NCBI RefSeq assembly: GCF_001717955.1
Contig: NZ_CP014168.1
Coordinates: forward strand, 2,823,501-2,887,500
Reading direction: 5' to 3'
DNA from: Sphingomonas panacis
GTDB taxonomy: Bacteria > Pseudomonadota > Alphaproteobacteria > Sphingomonadales > Sphingomonadaceae
DNA: 64,000 bases
Below are positions 35,411 to 44,884 of this stretch, piece after piece (position 1 is the stretch's first letter; every line of letters starts with the position of its first letter). A program made the translations under genes and the position numbers. Under the pieces are notes generated by a model. The model saw only the letters and a program-made list of their open reading frames with translations. It was not told where the DNA came from and did not search any database.

Positions 35411-36423
35411 TGTACGAACTCGCGTTACCGCTGCTCATCGGCCTCATTCTGGTCGCGCTGGCGTTTGATTTTCTCAACGGGCTTCACGATGCCGCCAATG
35501 CGATCGCCACGGTGGTCGCGACTCGGCTGCTGAAGCCCGTGCATGCGGTGCTGTTCGCGGCGGCGTTCAACGGCGCCGCCTATTTCCTGACGATCACCTT
35601 TCCCGCCTTGCACAAGGTCGCCGATACGATCGGACAGGGGCTGATCGCGCGCGATCTGATCACGCCCGGCGTGGTGTTCGGTGCGCTGGTCGGCGCGATG
35701 TTCTGGAACGTGGTGACGTGGGTGAAGGGAATCCCCTCGTCGAGCAGCCACGCCCTGGTTGGCGGGATGATCGGCGCGGGGGTGGCACATGCCGGCGTCG
35801 GCGGTATCCAGTGGGTCGGCCTCAACAAGACGCTGATCGCGATCGTGCTGTCGCCGACGCTCGGCATGATCTTGGCGATGCTGGTGATGCTGGTGACGAG
35901 CTGGCTGTTCCGCCGCGCCACGTCGGGCGGCGCCGAGCGCAGCTTCCGCGTGCTGCACCTGATCTCTTCGGGCGCCTATTCGCTGAGCCACGGGCTCAAC
36001 GATGCGCAGAAGACGATGGGGATCATCACCGTCCTGCTCTATTCGACGGGTTATCTGCACGGCCATTTCGAAGTGCCGCATTGGGTGGCGGTGAGTTGCT
36101 ATATCGCGATCGCTTTGGGCACGCTGAGCGGCGGCTGGAAGATCATCGAGACGATGGGGTCGCGGATCACCAAATTGTCGCAGCATCAGGGGTTCAGCGC
36201 GTCGCTGAGCGGATCGATCATCCTGTTCAGCGCATCGTGGCTCGGCATTCCGGTCTCGACCACGCACACCATCACCGGCGCGATCATAGGCGCTGGCACG
36301 GCGCGGCGCGCCTCGGCGGTGCGCTGGGGGATCGCCGGCAACGTCATGATCGCGTGGGTCATCACCATTCCCGCCTCGGCGGCGGTCGGCGCGCTGTTCT
36401 ATCTGCTGACGACTTTGTTCTAA
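35410..36423 (+). CDS. pit: PiT family inorganic phosphate transporter
   Basis: 337-residue inner-membrane low-affinity phosphate:cation symporter. The duplicated signature is visible: FDFLNGLHDAANAIATVVAT near residue 18 and SYSLSHGLNDAQKTMGI-like SGAYSLSHGLNDAQKTMG near residue 190. SSSHALVGGMIGAG and VSTTHTITGAIIGAG are the paired re-entrant motifs. About ten membrane segments are present. Translation is coupled to the Nudix-DUF47 gene (TGATG overlap), and DUF47 proteins are the usual partners of PiT. The gene ends 5 bases before the convergent PL10 gene. Confidence 0.93.
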   Translation: MYELALPLLIGLILVALAFDFLNGLHDAANAIATVVATRLLKPVHAVLFAAAFNGAAYFLTITFPALHKVADTIGQGLIARDLITPGVVFGALVGAMFWNVVTWVKGIPSSSSHALVGGMIGAGVAHAGVGGIQWVGLNKTLIAIVLSPTLGMILAMLVMLVTSWLFRRATSGGAERSFRVLHLISSGAYSLSHGLNDAQKTMGIITVLLYSTGYLHGHFEVPHWVAVSCYIAIALGTLSGGWKIIETMGSRITKLSQHQGFSASLSGSIILFSASWLGIPVSTTHTITGAIIGAGTARRASAVRWGIAGNVMIAWVITIPASAAVGALFYLLTTLF

Positions 36424-36428
36424 GCCGG

Positions 36429-38057
36429 TCAGGTGGCCGCCGCCCGCGCGCGGATCAGGACGGCCATGTTCTTGGCGAAAACGGCAGTGCTGATCCCCGG
36501 CACGGGCTGCGGATCGGGATAGGGCGAGGTATCGGTGTCATCGCCGACATAGGTGTGCGAGAAGTCGCCCGGCACGGGTTTCTCATAGCCGTCGCGCGTG
36601 TAGATGTGGCTGGTGGTATGCAGCGGCGTCACCCAGCGATGATCGGCATCGAGCGCGGCGAGAATTGCGGCGACCTCGTCCTGCGCCCCCGGTGAAACGG
36701 TGCTCGGGGCGGTCGTCTTGAGATCGCGAATCGTGACGTCGCCGAGCGTGAAATAGCGCGGCAGCGGGTGGCGGCTGCCCTTGAGTGCGGACCCTGCGAC
36801 GACTTCCGCGACCGGGCGCGCCGACAGCGCGGCATAGCGCGCGCGCAGCTTCGCCACGTCGGGCGAGCGGAACGAGCTGTAGTGCGCGATCGTGTTGCGC
36901 GGATCGTCATCATGATAATATTCGCCGTTGACGACATCCGAACCGCGCCGGTGAATGTACATCGGCGTGTTGGTGCCGACTTCGGTGAAGGTCGGGTAGC
37001 GCCGCTGCGGATCGATGCTGGCGGGCAGGCGGATCGAATCGAGCCAGTCGAGCGCCTCGGGCAGACGGCGCAGAAATTTTTGATCGCCGGTCAGCTCGTA
37101 GAAATCCATCATCAGCGCGACGTTGGTCGCGGTGGTGTGTGAGACGAGCGCCTTGGGTTCGTAGGTGCGCGCGCTCGCCGGCTTGAGATCGGCGACGGTG
37201 TGCTGCAGGCCCCAGCCGGGTTGCGGCTGGGGTTGCTGCGCGCGCACGAAACAGTCCATCGCCCGCGCGATGGGATCGAGCACGCGCTCGTCGCCGAGCG
37301 TCTGCCAGACCATCAGCAGGAAGGCGATGTTCTCCGCCGCGACATCGTCGTTGAAGGTGATGAACGAGGTATAGTCGGGCAGGCCGTGGTCGTGGAATTC
37401 GTCACGCAACGGAAAGCGCTGCGGCCAGCCGCCGACCGGATATTGGCTCGCCAGTACGAAGCCGAGCACCTTGTCGAGCGAAGCCCGGTAACGCTGCTCG
37501 CGCTTTTCCAGATACATGCGCAGCATGAACTTCGCGCAATCGGCGGTGCAACTGTCGTCATAGGTGGCGTTGCCGTAATAATGCTGGAATTCCTCCAGCC
37601 GCCAGCCGTTCTTGCCGATCGTATCGTACCAGCGCCGGATCGACTGTTCGCCGGCGAGATCGAAATGATAGTTCCAGCCGCCGCTGTCGTGCTGGCCACG
37701 GATCAGCACGTCGGCCGCCGCAGCCGCCGCCTTGTAGAAATAGGCGTTGCCGGTGGCGTGATAGGCGTCGAGGAAGACCTGTCCCATCAGCGGTGTACCC
37801 GGGTTCTGAATCCAAACGCTGGTCGGATAGGCCTGCATCTCGCCCCATTCGCGCGAGCGGTCGAGCAGCACCTGCCAGACGTAGCCGCCCTGATGGCTGA
37901 CCTTTTCGACCATGTACTTCGCCGCGCCGAGCATCGCCGCATCGATCGCGGCGGACGCGGGCGCCGCTTCGGCCGCGCGTGGCGCGACGGCGGCCGCGAT
38001 GCCGAGCGCGGCGGTTCCCGCGAGCAGATCGCGGCGGGTGACGGCGGCGTGGTGCAT
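36429..38057 (-). CDS. Exported pectate lyase, PL10
   Basis: 542-residue secreted (alpha/alpha)-type lyase that cleaves homogalacturonan by beta-elimination to 4,5-unsaturated products, the substrates of GH105. The ATG at 38057 has AGGAG eight bases upstream and gives the Arg-Arg leader VTRRDLLAGTAALG. PL10 signatures include GGWPQRFPL and FITFNDDVAAENIAFLL (Ca-binding/catalytic region), with SHTTATNVALMMDFYELTG further on. It is a single gene apart from the main pectin operon, convergent with pit, with its own promoter region carrying GGTTACCGGTGTC. Confidence 0.87.
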   Translation of the reverse strand: MHHAAVTRRDLLAGTAALGIAAAVAPRAAEAAPASAAIDAAMLGAAKYMVEKVSHQGGYVWQVLLDRSREWGEMQAYPTSVWIQNPGTPLMGQVFLDAYHATGNAYFYKAAAAAADVLIRGQHDSGGWNYHFDLAGEQSIRRWYDTIGKNGWRLEEFQHYYGNATYDDSCTADCAKFMLRMYLEKREQRYRASLDKVLGFVLASQYPVGGWPQRFPLRDEFHDHGLPDYTSFITFNDDVAAENIAFLLMVWQTLGDERVLDPIARAMDCFVRAQQPQPQPGWGLQHTVADLKPASARTYEPKALVSHTTATNVALMMDFYELTGDQKFLRRLPEALDWLDSIRLPASIDPQRRYPTFTEVGTNTPMYIHRRGSDVVNGEYYHDDDPRNTIAHYSSFRSPDVAKLRARYAALSARPVAEVVAGSALKGSRHPLPRYFTLGDVTIRDLKTTAPSTVSPGAQDEVAAILAALDADHRWVTPLHTTSHIYTRDGYEKPVPGDFSHTYVGDDTDTSPYPDPQPVPGISTAVFAKNMAVLIRARAAAT

Positions 38058-38099
38058 CCAAGTCTCTCCTGGCGTGCCGGATAGCTTTCCGACGTCTTT

Positions 38100-38112
38100 G
38101 GTTACCGGTGTC
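38100..38112. promoter_or_regulatory. ACCGGT-centred operator-like palindrome upstream of PL10
   Basis: GGTTACCGGTGTC, a palindrome around ACCGGT with partly matching outer bases, lies about 45 bases upstream of the PL10 start. CG-centred sites of this form are typical of LacI-family repressors, and GTTACCG recurs as CGGTAAC at the esterase promoter (31265-31271). No LacI gene is in the window. Confidence 0.35.
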
Positions 38113-38236
38113 ATTCATACGGCTTCAGCGTCGCAACGCAACCATCAGAATGACGCGATGGATCGCGTCGCGCGGTTGGGATACGCGGGTGGGATACGGG
38201 GCGCAGTGAAGTTCGTTTGACCCGTGGAGAACGCAA

Positions 38237-39112
38237 ATGGCCGATGCCGACGACAGCGCGAACAACCAGCCCGCCGGCTACGTGCCCCCGGACGTCTGGA
38301 CGTGGGACACCACCAATGGCGGGCAGTTCGCCAACATCAATCGACCGATTTCCGGCGCGACACACGAGCGCGTGTTGCCGGTCGGCAAACATCCGCTCCA
38401 GCTTTATTCGCTCGGCACACCCAACGGCCAGAAGGTCACGATCCTGCTCGAAGAGCTGCTCGCGGCCGGCCATGCCGGCGCTGAGTACGATGCGTGGCTG
38501 ATCGAGATCGGCAAGGGCGACCAGTTCGGCAGCGGCTTCGTCGCGATCAATCCCAATTCCAAGATCCCGGCGCTGGCGGACCATTCGCTCGACCCGCCGC
38601 TTCGCCTGTTCGAGAGCGGCTCGATCCTTGTCTATCTTGCCGAGACATTCGGCGCGTTCCTGCCGACCGAACCGCGTGCGCGGGCCGAGACGTTCAACTG
38701 GTTGATGTGGCAGATGGGATCGGCGCCGTTCGTCGGCGGCGGCTTCGGGCATTTCTACGCATATGCGCCTTTCAAGATCCAATATGCGATCGACCGATAT
38801 GCGATGGAGACCAAGCGCCAGTTGCATGTGCTCGACACGCATCTCACCGACCATCGCTACCTTGCCGGCGATACCTATACGATCGCCGATATGGCGGTAT
38901 GGCCGTGGTACGGCGGCGTCTTGAACGGCGCCTATGGTGCGCAGACGTTCCTGTCCGTGGCCGACTATCCCAATCTCGCGCGCTGGTCCGAACTGATCGC
39001 GTCGCGCCCGGCGGTGAAGCGCGGCCGGATCGTCAACCGCATCGTCGGCGATGTGCAACTGCGCGAACGGCACGACGCGAGGGATTTCGATGCCTTCGGT
39101 CTTAACGCGTAG
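38237..39112 (+). CDS. yghU: Glutathione S-transferase family protein (YghU-like)
   Basis: 291-residue cytoplasmic glutathione transferase or disulphide-bond oxidoreductase. The long N-terminal extension (YVPPDVWTWDTTNGGQFANINRP) is specific to YghU. It is followed by a thioredoxin-fold domain (HPLQLYSLGTPNGQKVTILLEEL; NPNSKIPALAD; LFESGSILVYLAE) and an all-helical C-terminal domain. GGAG lies 7 bases before the ATG. YghU-type enzymes reduce disulphides and organic hydroperoxides with glutathione. It stands alone. Confidence 0.9.
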   Translation: MADADDSANNQPAGYVPPDVWTWDTTNGGQFANINRPISGATHERVLPVGKHPLQLYSLGTPNGQKVTILLEELLAAGHAGAEYDAWLIEIGKGDQFGSGFVAINPNSKIPALADHSLDPPLRLFESGSILVYLAETFGAFLPTEPRARAETFNWLMWQMGSAPFVGGGFGHFYAYAPFKIQYAIDRYAMETKRQLHVLDTHLTDHRYLAGDTYTIADMAVWPWYGGVLNGAYGAQTFLSVADYPNLARWSELIASRPAVKRGRIVNRIVGDVQLRERHDARDFDAFGLNA

Positions 39113-39272
39113 GGCGGATCCGGAAACGGCGGATAGATAGGAAAGCGGTGAAATATTTGTCCGCCGCAGCGGAACAATCGACGTGTCGTTTCGGTATATA
39201 TTTGCGGTTACTATAAATTGTTAATGCTCCCCGGGGCGGTTTTAAAATATAACAAAACGAACCACTTAGCTG

Positions 39273-41090
39273 ATGGGTTGGGAGGATGGAGAGACTGGGG
39301 CCGACAATGACTGGAAAATGGGCCTCGACGAGGATCTTCTCGAACACCTGGAACGGCGCGTGAGCCGCCCCGGCGAAGCGGACGAAGGTGGCCGCGCGCC
39401 GGGCTTCGAACAGACCTCGCGCGAATTGGAGGAGCGGTATCGCTATACCATCGCGCTCAGTCCGCTTGTCGCATGGACGGCGTGGCCGAACGGCGACATC
39501 CTCGATATCGACGAGCCGGGTCTGGCGCGAACCGGGTTGAGCCTGGGCGAAGTGCGGGGGCAGGGCTTCTTCGCGGTGGTCCATCCCGACGACCGCCAGA
39601 ACGTCGCGACGATGTGGCGCCGTAACGCATCGCTGGGGCATGACATCGACAACGAGGTTCGCATGCGGATGCGCGACGGCAGCTATCGCTGGCATCGTTC
39701 ACGCGCGGCGCCGCTGAAAGACTCGTCGGGCAAGATCCTGCGCTGGTACGGCACAATCGAGGATGTTCACGACCGCAAGCTGGCCGCGGATTCGATCCGG
39801 TGGGCGGCCGAGCATGACAGCCTTACCGGCATCTGGGCGCGTGCGGCGTTCCTTGCCGGGCTGGATACCGTTGTGCATCGCGCGGCCGAAGCCGGCTCCG
39901 AGGTCGCGCTCGTGCTGTTCGATCTCGACAATTTCAAACAGGTCAACGATCAGTTCGGGCATGACACCGGCGACGCATTGCTGAAGGATGTCGCCGCGCG
40001 CCTGAGCGAAGCGGCGGAGGTGCCGGCGATGGTCGGTCGGCTTGGCGGTGACGAATTCGCCTTGTTCCTCGCGCGGCCTGATACGGCGCGGCTCATCGCC
40101 GCGATCGATCAGGCGGTCGCCGCGTTGGACGCCCCGTTTCGCTACGAAGCGGTCACCTATCATTGTCGCAGCAGCGTCGGCGTCGCGCTGTATCCCGCGG
40201 ACGGGGCGGAGAGCGACACGCTGCGCAAGAACGCCGATCTCGCTCTGTACGACGCCAAGGGCGGCGGCGGCGGGACGCTGCGCTATTTTCGCGGAGAATT
40301 GCGCCAGCAGATGCAGGAGCGGCTGTCGATGCTGTCGATCGCCCGCGATGCGCTCGATCGCGATTTGATCCTGCCATATTATCAGCCGAAGATCGATCTT
40401 CGCACCGGGCGCATCGCCGGGTTCGAAGCCTTGTTGCGCTGGAACCACCCGGGGAACGGCGTACAGCCCCCGGCGACGATCGCGGCCGCCTTCGACGACC
40501 CGGAACTGGCGCTCGCGCTCGGCGAGCGGATGCAGGACAGGGTGCTCGCCGACGTTCGGGCGTGGCGCGAGCGTGGTGTGAATACCGGTCGCATCGCGAT
40601 CAACGCTTCAGCGATGGAGTTTCGCGGCGCGGATTTCGCGATCAAGCTGATCGCGCGCCTCGCCGCGTTCGGGGTGCCCGCCACCAGCATCGAACTCGAA
40701 ATCACCGAAGGCGTGTTTTTCGACAATAGCGACGCGCACGTGTTGCGGATCATCTCTGCGCTGCGCGACGCGGGTATCACCATCGCGCTCGACGATTTCG
40801 GGACGGGCTATGCGTCGCTGGCGCATCTCAAGCAATTCCCCGTCGACGTCCTCAAGATCGACCGGTCGTTCGTCGATGCGCCATCGGCGTGCGACTGGAC
40901 GATCGTTCGCGCCATCATCGGGCTGGGCAAGGGGCTTGGTATCAGGACAGTGGCGGAAGGGGTCGAAACGGTCGAGCGGCGCGATGCGCTTTTGAACGAT
41001 GGTTGCGACTTCGGGCAGGGCTATCTGTTCAGCGCTCCGGTCGCGGGTGCGGCGGTGGCGGATCTGCTCGAAGCGGATCGCGTGCGATAA
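39273..41090 (+). CDS. PAS-GGDEF-EAL cyclic-di-GMP signalling protein
   Basis: 605-residue cytoplasmic sensor. An N-terminal PAS domain with PAC tail spans about residues 55-168 (LSPLVAWTAWPNGDILDID...WYGTIEDVHDRK). The diguanylate cyclase domain has an intact GGDEF at 258-262. The EAL domain has an intact EALLRW at 385-390, ELEITEGVFF and DDFGTGYASL. Both active sites look competent, so it may make or break c-di-GMP. No RxxD inhibitory site is seen just before GGDEF. No transmembrane segment is present. The 160-base AT-rich gap upstream holds the promoter; the start codon lacks a strong ribosome site, and M16 is an alternative. Confidence 0.9.
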   Translation: MGWEDGETGADNDWKMGLDEDLLEHLERRVSRPGEADEGGRAPGFEQTSRELEERYRYTIALSPLVAWTAWPNGDILDIDEPGLARTGLSLGEVRGQGFFAVVHPDDRQNVATMWRRNASLGHDIDNEVRMRMRDGSYRWHRSRAAPLKDSSGKILRWYGTIEDVHDRKLAADSIRWAAEHDSLTGIWARAAFLAGLDTVVHRAAEAGSEVALVLFDLDNFKQVNDQFGHDTGDALLKDVAARLSEAAEVPAMVGRLGGDEFALFLARPDTARLIAAIDQAVAALDAPFRYEAVTYHCRSSVGVALYPADGAESDTLRKNADLALYDAKGGGGGTLRYFRGELRQQMQERLSMLSIARDALDRDLILPYYQPKIDLRTGRIAGFEALLRWNHPGNGVQPPATIAAAFDDPELALALGERMQDRVLADVRAWRERGVNTGRIAINASAMEFRGADFAIKLIARLAAFGVPATSIELEITEGVFFDNSDAHVLRIISALRDAGITIALDDFGTGYASLAHLKQFPVDVLKIDRSFVDAPSACDWTIVRAIIGLGKGLGIRTVAEGVETVERRDALLNDGCDFGQGYLFSAPVAGAAVADLLEADRVR

Positions 41091-41216
41091 CCCCGCGTTG
41101 GTAACGCTTGCGACCACGCCTTAATCTCGATCAGTAAGGTAATTGATTTCGCTCGGGAAACGACGGGAACGGACCCGTGCGCCATGCGATCTTCCCTACT
41201 CAACACGGAGGACGCT

Positions 41217-41801
41217 ATGGCAGAAGCCGACTTTCAGACCGACGACGCGCCGCTCGCCACCTCGAAGCGGTCCGGCGCTGTCGATGAGGCGACGGGCGCG
41301 CTGCTCGAACCCAAAGGCGACAGCCTTGTCGCGCGCGCGGTGACGATCAATCGGCCGGTCGCCGAACTCTACGCCTATTGGCGTGACTTTCGGAACCTCG
41401 CGAGCTTCATGGACAATGTCGTCGACGTTTCGCCGATCGACGAGCGGCGTTCGCACTGGACCGTCAAGGCGCCGGGTGGCCGCACGGTGGAGTGGACCGC
41501 CGTCATCACCGAGGAACGCGAGAACGAACTGATCGCCTGGGCCTCGGAAGATGGCGCCGATGTGCCCAATAGCGGCCGCATCGACTTTCGCGATGCCGGT
41601 GCGCGCGGCACGGTCGTCACCGCGACGGTGCTGTACGATCCGCCCGGCGGCGCGATCGGCAAGCTGATCGCCAAAATGTTCCAGCGCGAACCCGCCATCC
41701 AGGCACGGCGCGACCTGCGCCGTTTCAAGCAACTCATGGAAACAGGCGAGATCGCGACGTCGTCGCGAACCCGCCAGCAATTCGAAGAGGAGAAGGCCTG
41801 A
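41217..41801 (+). CDS. SRPBCC family (cyclase/dehydrase-like) protein
   Basis: 194-residue helix-grip protein (START/SRPBCC superfamily) like those found in envelope-stress operons. Core segments are [20 protein letters not shown] (strand and helix), [18 protein letters not shown] and [18 protein letters not shown]. The ATG is preceded by GGAGGA at ideal spacing, so the shorter start is used. Its stop overlaps the next ATG (TGATG), giving a three-gene unit with ADH and SDR. Ligand unknown. Such trios often belong to the alphaproteobacterial general stress response, but I found no convincing EcfG promoter. Confidence 0.8.
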   Translation: MAEADFQTDDAPLATSKRSGAVDEATGALLEPKGDSLVARAVTINRPVAELYAYWRDFRNLASFMDNVVDVSPIDERRSHWTVKAPGGRTVEWTAVITEERENELIAWASEDGADVPNSGRIDFRDAGARGTVVTATVLYDPPGGAIGKLIAKMFQREPAIQARRDLRRFKQLMETGEIATSSRTRQQFEEEKA

Positions 41802-42991
41802 TGCGCGCACTCGCCTGGCATGGCCGGCACGACGTCCGCGTCGATACCGTCGACGACCCCGAAATCCTCAATCCGCGCGACGCGATCATCAAGGTCACTT
41901 CGACCGCGATCTGCGGATCGGACCTGCATTTGTACGACGGTTACATCCCCACGATGCAGGCCGGCGACATCCTCGGCCACGAATTCATGGGCGAAGTGGT
42001 CGACGTCGGCGCCAAATCGACTCTCAAGAAGGGCCAGCGTGTCGTCGTGCCGTTCACGATCGCGTGCGGAAGCTGCTACCATTGCGGCAAGCACCAATAT
42101 TCGGCGTGTGACAACGGCTTGCCGGCCGACAATCAAGACATCGCGCAAGAGCTGTACGGCCAGCCGATGTCGGGGCTGTTCGGCTATAGCCACATGACCG
42201 GCGGCTATGCTGGCGGGCAGGCCGAATATGTCCGCGTGCCGTTCAGCGATGTCGGCCCGATCGTGATCCCCGACGGTGTTTCGGACGAGAAGGTGCTGTT
42301 CCTCTCCGACATCCTGCCGACCGGCTGGATGGCGGCGGAAAATGCCGAGATCGAGCCGGGCGATACCGTCGCGGTATGGGGCTGCGGCCCCGTCGGGCTG
42401 TTCGCGGTGCAGTCGGCGTTCCTGATGGGCGCCGAGCGCGTCATCGCGATCGACCATTTCCCGCACCGGCTGGAACTCGCCAAACGCTTCGGCGCGGAGA
42501 CGATCAACTTCGAGGAAACCGCCACCTACGAAGCGCTGATGCAGATGACTGGCGGAATCGGCCCCGATGCGGTGATCGACAGCGTCGGGCTGGAGGCGCA
42601 CGGCTTCTTCGCCGACAATGTGATCGACCAGATCAAGAAGTCGACCTTCCTCGGCACCGATCGCCCGCACTCGATCCGTCAGGCGATCATCGCCTGCCGC
42701 AAGGGCGGGCGGGTCTCGATGCCGGCGGTGTACGGCGGCTTCGTCGACAAGTTCCCGCTCGGCGCGCTGATGGAGAAGGGCCTCACCCTCAAGACCGGTC
42801 AGACCCACGTCCAGCATTACATGCCCGCGCTGCTCAACGCGATCATGGAAGGCGAGATCGATACCGAGTTCCTGATCTCGCACCGGATGGCGCTGGAAGA
42901 TGCGCCCAAGGGCTACAAGATGTTCCACGATGACCAGAATGTGGTGACGAAGGTCGTGCTCAAGCCCGATTTCGCCGCTGCCGCTGCATAA
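41801..42991 (+). CDS. Zinc-dependent alcohol dehydrogenase (glutathione-independent formaldehyde dehydrogenase type)
   Basis: 396-residue medium-chain dehydrogenase. Catalytic zinc ligands lie in [13 protein letters not shown] (Cys) and [10 protein letters not shown] (His-Glu). The structural zinc region is shortened ([17 protein letters not shown], three to four Cys). The Rossmann motif is [13 protein letters not shown]. It resembles the FDH/threonine-dehydrogenase-like proteins annotated as glutathione-independent formaldehyde dehydrogenases. Likely oxidises an aldehyde or alcohol with NAD. Co-translated with the SRPBCC gene and followed after 11 bases by an SDR. Confidence 0.87.
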   Translation: MRALAWHGRHDVRVDTVDDPEILNPRDAIIKVTSTAICGSDLHLYDGYIPTMQAGDILGHEFMGEVVDVGAKSTLKKGQRVVVPFTIACGSCYHCGKHQYSACDNGLPADNQDIAQELYGQPMSGLFGYSHMTGGYAGGQAEYVRVPFSDVGPIVIPDGVSDEKVLFLSDILPTGWMAAENAEIEPGDTVAVWGCGPVGLFAVQSAFLMGAERVIAIDHFPHRLELAKRFGAETINFEETATYEALMQMTGGIGPDAVIDSVGLEAHGFFADNVIDQIKKSTFLGTDRPHSIRQAIIACRKGGRVSMPAVYGGFVDKFPLGALMEKGLTLKTGQTHVQHYMPALLNAIMEGEIDTEFLISHRMALEDAPKGYKMFHDDQNVVTKVVLKPDFAAAAA

Positions 42992-43002
42992 GGATACACG
43001 AC

Positions 43003-43791
43003 ATGGCTGACAAATTCGCGATCATCACCGGCGCCTCCACCGGCATCGGCTTCGAACTCGCCACGCTCGCGGCGAAGGACGGCTACGATATCCTCGTCGT
43101 CGCGGACGAGCCGCTGATCGAGGCGGCGGCGACCGACTTCGAGCAGTTCGGCACCAACGTGCAATGGGTCGAGGCCGATCTCTCGACGATCGAGGGCGTC
43201 GACCAGTTGCTGGCCGCGGCTGGCGGTCGCCAGATCGACCTGCTGTGTGCCAACGCGGGGCGCGGGCTTGGCCATGCGTTTCTCGATCAGGATCTCGCCG
43301 ACTGGCGGCGCGTGGTCGACACCAATATCGTCGGCACGGCCTATCTGCTCCAGAAGGTGCTCAAGCCGATGGTGGCGCGCGACGATGGCAAGGTGCTCGT
43401 CACCGGCTCGATCGCGGGGTTCATCCCCGGCGCGTTCCAGGCGGTGTATAACGGCACCAAGGCGTTCGTGGACAGCTTCACCGATGCGCTGCGCAACGAG
43501 ATCAAGGAATCGAAAGGCGTCACCTTGACCACCTTGATGCCGGGGCCGGTCGAGACCGAGTTCTTCGAACGTGGCGACATGCTCGACACCTCGGTCGGCG
43601 CGAGCAACACCAAGAGCGATCCCGTCGATGTCGCGAAAGACGGCTGGGATGCGGTGATGGCGGGCAAGGCCAGCATCGTCTCGGGCTGGAAGAACAAGCT
43701 CCAGGTCGCGGCGGCGCATGTTGTGCCGGCATCGGTGCTCGCCGAGCAGCATCGCAAGATGGCCGAGCCCGGCACGGCGGAAAACGAGTGA
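43003..43791 (+). CDS. SDR family oxidoreductase
   Basis: 262-residue classical short-chain dehydrogenase. Cofactor motif is ITGASTGIGFELA; NAGRGLG follows; the catalytic segment is TGSIAGFIPGAFQAVYNGTKAFVDSF (split: Ser in TGSIAG, Tyr-Lys in YNGTK). It is third in the SRPBCC-ADH-SDR operon and is followed by GC-rich sequence (about 43797-43835) that could form a terminator with the convergent SDR gene. Substrate unknown. Confidence 0.85.
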   Translation: MADKFAIITGASTGIGFELATLAAKDGYDILVVADEPLIEAAATDFEQFGTNVQWVEADLSTIEGVDQLLAAAGGRQIDLLCANAGRGLGHAFLDQDLADWRRVVDTNIVGTAYLLQKVLKPMVARDDGKVLVTGSIAGFIPGAFQAVYNGTKAFVDSFTDALRNEIKESKGVTLTTLMPGPVETEFFERGDMLDTSVGASNTKSDPVDVAKDGWDAVMAGKASIVSGWKNKLQVAAAHVVPASVLAEQHRKMAEPGTAENE

Positions 43792-43848
43792 TCGCGGGAG
43801 GCCGCGACCGTCGTCGTGTGACGGTGGTCGCGGCCTCATATCACCTCT

Positions 43849-44820
43849 TCAGAACGTCTCGCCGACCAGTTCCTCGCTCTTCGCCCAGAGCGCTTTGGCG
43901 TTGCCGGCGTCGATCGCATAAGGCCGCACGCCCTCGCTCATGACGCTGAGCGCGCCATCGCTTACGGTGGTGGTGACGTGGCAGTTCTCGCAATAGCGCC
44001 CGCCGATGTCATCGGCGTCGCCGACCACGCCGGCCCAGACCGACGTCGCTGCGCCCTGCGGGATCGTCTTCCACTGGTAGGCCGGCTTGCCCTCGGCAGC
44101 GAGATCGGCGTTCACCTGCGTGATCATCGCGTCGATCGCGCCATCATCGAGGTGACGGCTGAGTTCGGTCTGGATGCCGCCGGGATGCACCGCTGCGGCA
44201 CGCACGCCGCGTTCCCGGTGCCGCCGGTCGAACTCTACCGCGAACAGGATGTTCGCAGTCTTCGAGCGGCCATAGGCCACCCACGGATCATAGTCGCCGC
44301 GCGTGAAATTGGGGTCTTCGAGATCGACATTGGCGAAGCGATGCCCCGCCGATGCGAGCGCGATCACGCGCGCACCGGGCCGCAGCAGCGACGCGATCCG
44401 GTTCACCAACACGAAGTGGCCGAGATGGTTCGTGCCGAACTGAGTCTCGAACCCATCGGCGGTGTGGCCGAACGGCGCCGCCATTACGCCCGCGTTGTTG
44501 ATGATGACGTCGAAGGGTTCGCCCTTAGCGACCAGCGCGTCGGCGGCAGCGCGCACGCTGGCAAGGCTGGCGAGATCGAGTTCGATCAACGCAAGGCTGC
44601 CGCCGCCGGCGGCGGCTGCGCGCACCACCTCGGTCGCGCGTTCCGCCTTGGCGAGATCGCGCGCGGCGCCCACCACGATCGCGCCATGTGCGGCGAGCGC
44701 CCGCGCGGTTTCGACGCCGAGTCCGGCCGAGACGCCGGTGACGAGGATGCGCTTGCCGGACAGATCGACGCCCGCGAGCACCGCGTCGGTGGTGGAGGTC
44801 GCACCAAATTGCTGAGCCAT
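43849..44820 (-). CDS. SDR family oxidoreductase (retinol-dehydrogenase-like)
   Basis: 323-residue short-chain dehydrogenase of the retinol dehydrogenase/WWOX-like group. TGVSAGLGVETARALAAHGA is the cofactor site, NNAGVMAAPFG follows, and the catalytic region is ASAGHRF with YGRSKTANILF (Tyr-Lys). AAGGGAAC lies before the ATG. It is divergent from a TetR regulator across a palindrome-rich gap, so TetR probably represses it. The physiological substrate, perhaps a toxic aldehyde or ketone, is not known. Confidence 0.85.
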   Translation of the reverse strand: MAQQFGATSTTDAVLAGVDLSGKRILVTGVSAGLGVETARALAAHGAIVVGAARDLAKAERATEVVRAAAAGGGSLALIELDLASLASVRAAADALVAKGEPFDVIINNAGVMAAPFGHTADGFETQFGTNHLGHFVLVNRIASLLRPGARVIALASAGHRFANVDLEDPNFTRGDYDPWVAYGRSKTANILFAVEFDRRHRERGVRAAAVHPGGIQTELSRHLDDGAIDAMITQVNADLAAEGKPAYQWKTIPQGAATSVWAGVVGDADDIGGRYCENCHVTTTVSDGALSVMSEGVRPYAIDAGNAKALWAKSEELVGETF

Positions 44821-44884
44821 ATGCTGTTCCCTTGAAGGCTGGCGACGTTGCCTCTCGCGCTACATTACGGTATCAGGAGGACGT

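Noticed and set aside
39113..39272. AT-rich gap before the GGDEF-EAL gene as horizontally acquired DNA or an origin
   Set aside because: It is only 160 bases with no repeats, DnaA boxes or mobile genes; an ordinary promoter region explains it.
41091..41216. General stress (EcfG) promoter before the SRPBCC-ADH-SDR operon
   Set aside because: GGAAC is present near 41168, but no matching GTT-type -10 element lies 16-17 bases downstream.
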